DNA of 6,189 nt, taken from positions 1 to 6,189 of the forward strand of contig JAHHQS010000198.1 in the NCBI GenBank assembly GCA_020026285.1, read 5' to 3'. The position numbers and the translations under genes are program-made. This stretch comes from Parabacteroides sp. (GTDB lineage Bacteria; Bacteroidota; Bacteroidia; Bacteroidales; Tannerellaceae). Below are positions 6,176-6,189 of this stretch, one piece after another. The notes under the pieces are model-generated. The model did no database searches and was not told the DNA's origin. It saw nothing but the letters and a program-made list of their open reading frames with translations. Every line of letters begins with the position of its first letter. The stretch's first letter is position 1.

Positions 6176-6189
6176 ATTTAAAATAATAC

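Noticed and set aside
1..6189. CRISPR arrays, tRNAs, insertion sequences, integrase or attachment sites
   Set aside because: No spaced direct repeats, cloverleaf-like sequence, transposase motif or terminal inverted repeats were seen; nearly every base is inside a coding sequence.

Overview
The window most likely comes from a Bacteroidales bacterium (Bacteroides, Phocaeicola, Parabacteroides or Prevotella type) and lies inside an integrated conjugative element or conjugative plasmid. The reasons are an AT-rich composition, the near absence of Shine-Dalgarno sequences, and a gene set that recurs on Bacteroidales mobile elements: a DUF4099/DUF3945-type protein, a tiny acidic protein, a large conserved element protein and a Toprim/DnaG-like primase. 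These assignments rest on remembered family resemblance and visible motifs; no database search was run.

Every supported gene is on the minus strand, so the window reads from right to left as one tightly packed, probably polycistronic block. In transcription order it holds: a DUF4099/DUF3945-like protein (6175-5405); a 73-residue, extremely acidic protein (5385-5164); a 528-residue conserved protein with a C-terminal membrane segment (5152-3566); a Toprim primase-like protein with a DnaG-type core but no recognisable zinc finger (3569-2238); a two-helix membrane protein with a bacterial PH (bPH2) domain (2226-1738); two paralogous exported helical proteins (1757-1065 and 1057-380); and the N-terminal 122 residues of a Gly/Ala-rich protein that runs off the left edge (367-1). 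The largest gap between genes is 19 bp and two junctions overlap (4 bp and 20 bp), so there is no room for separate promoters or terminators between most genes.

The right half (about 2238-6175) looks like a DNA-processing or accessory part of a mobile element. The left half (1-2226) looks like an envelope part: a membrane PH protein, two exported proteins and a possible membrane-associated protein. An inferred reading is that the left half contributes to, or accompanies, a type IV secretion/mating apparatus whose core ATPases and channel genes lie outside the window. No tRNA, rRNA, CRISPR array, insertion sequence, integrase, attachment site or origin was seen. The most interesting items are the exported paralogue pair, the primase without a zinc finger, the very acidic small protein and the uncharacterised 528-residue protein.
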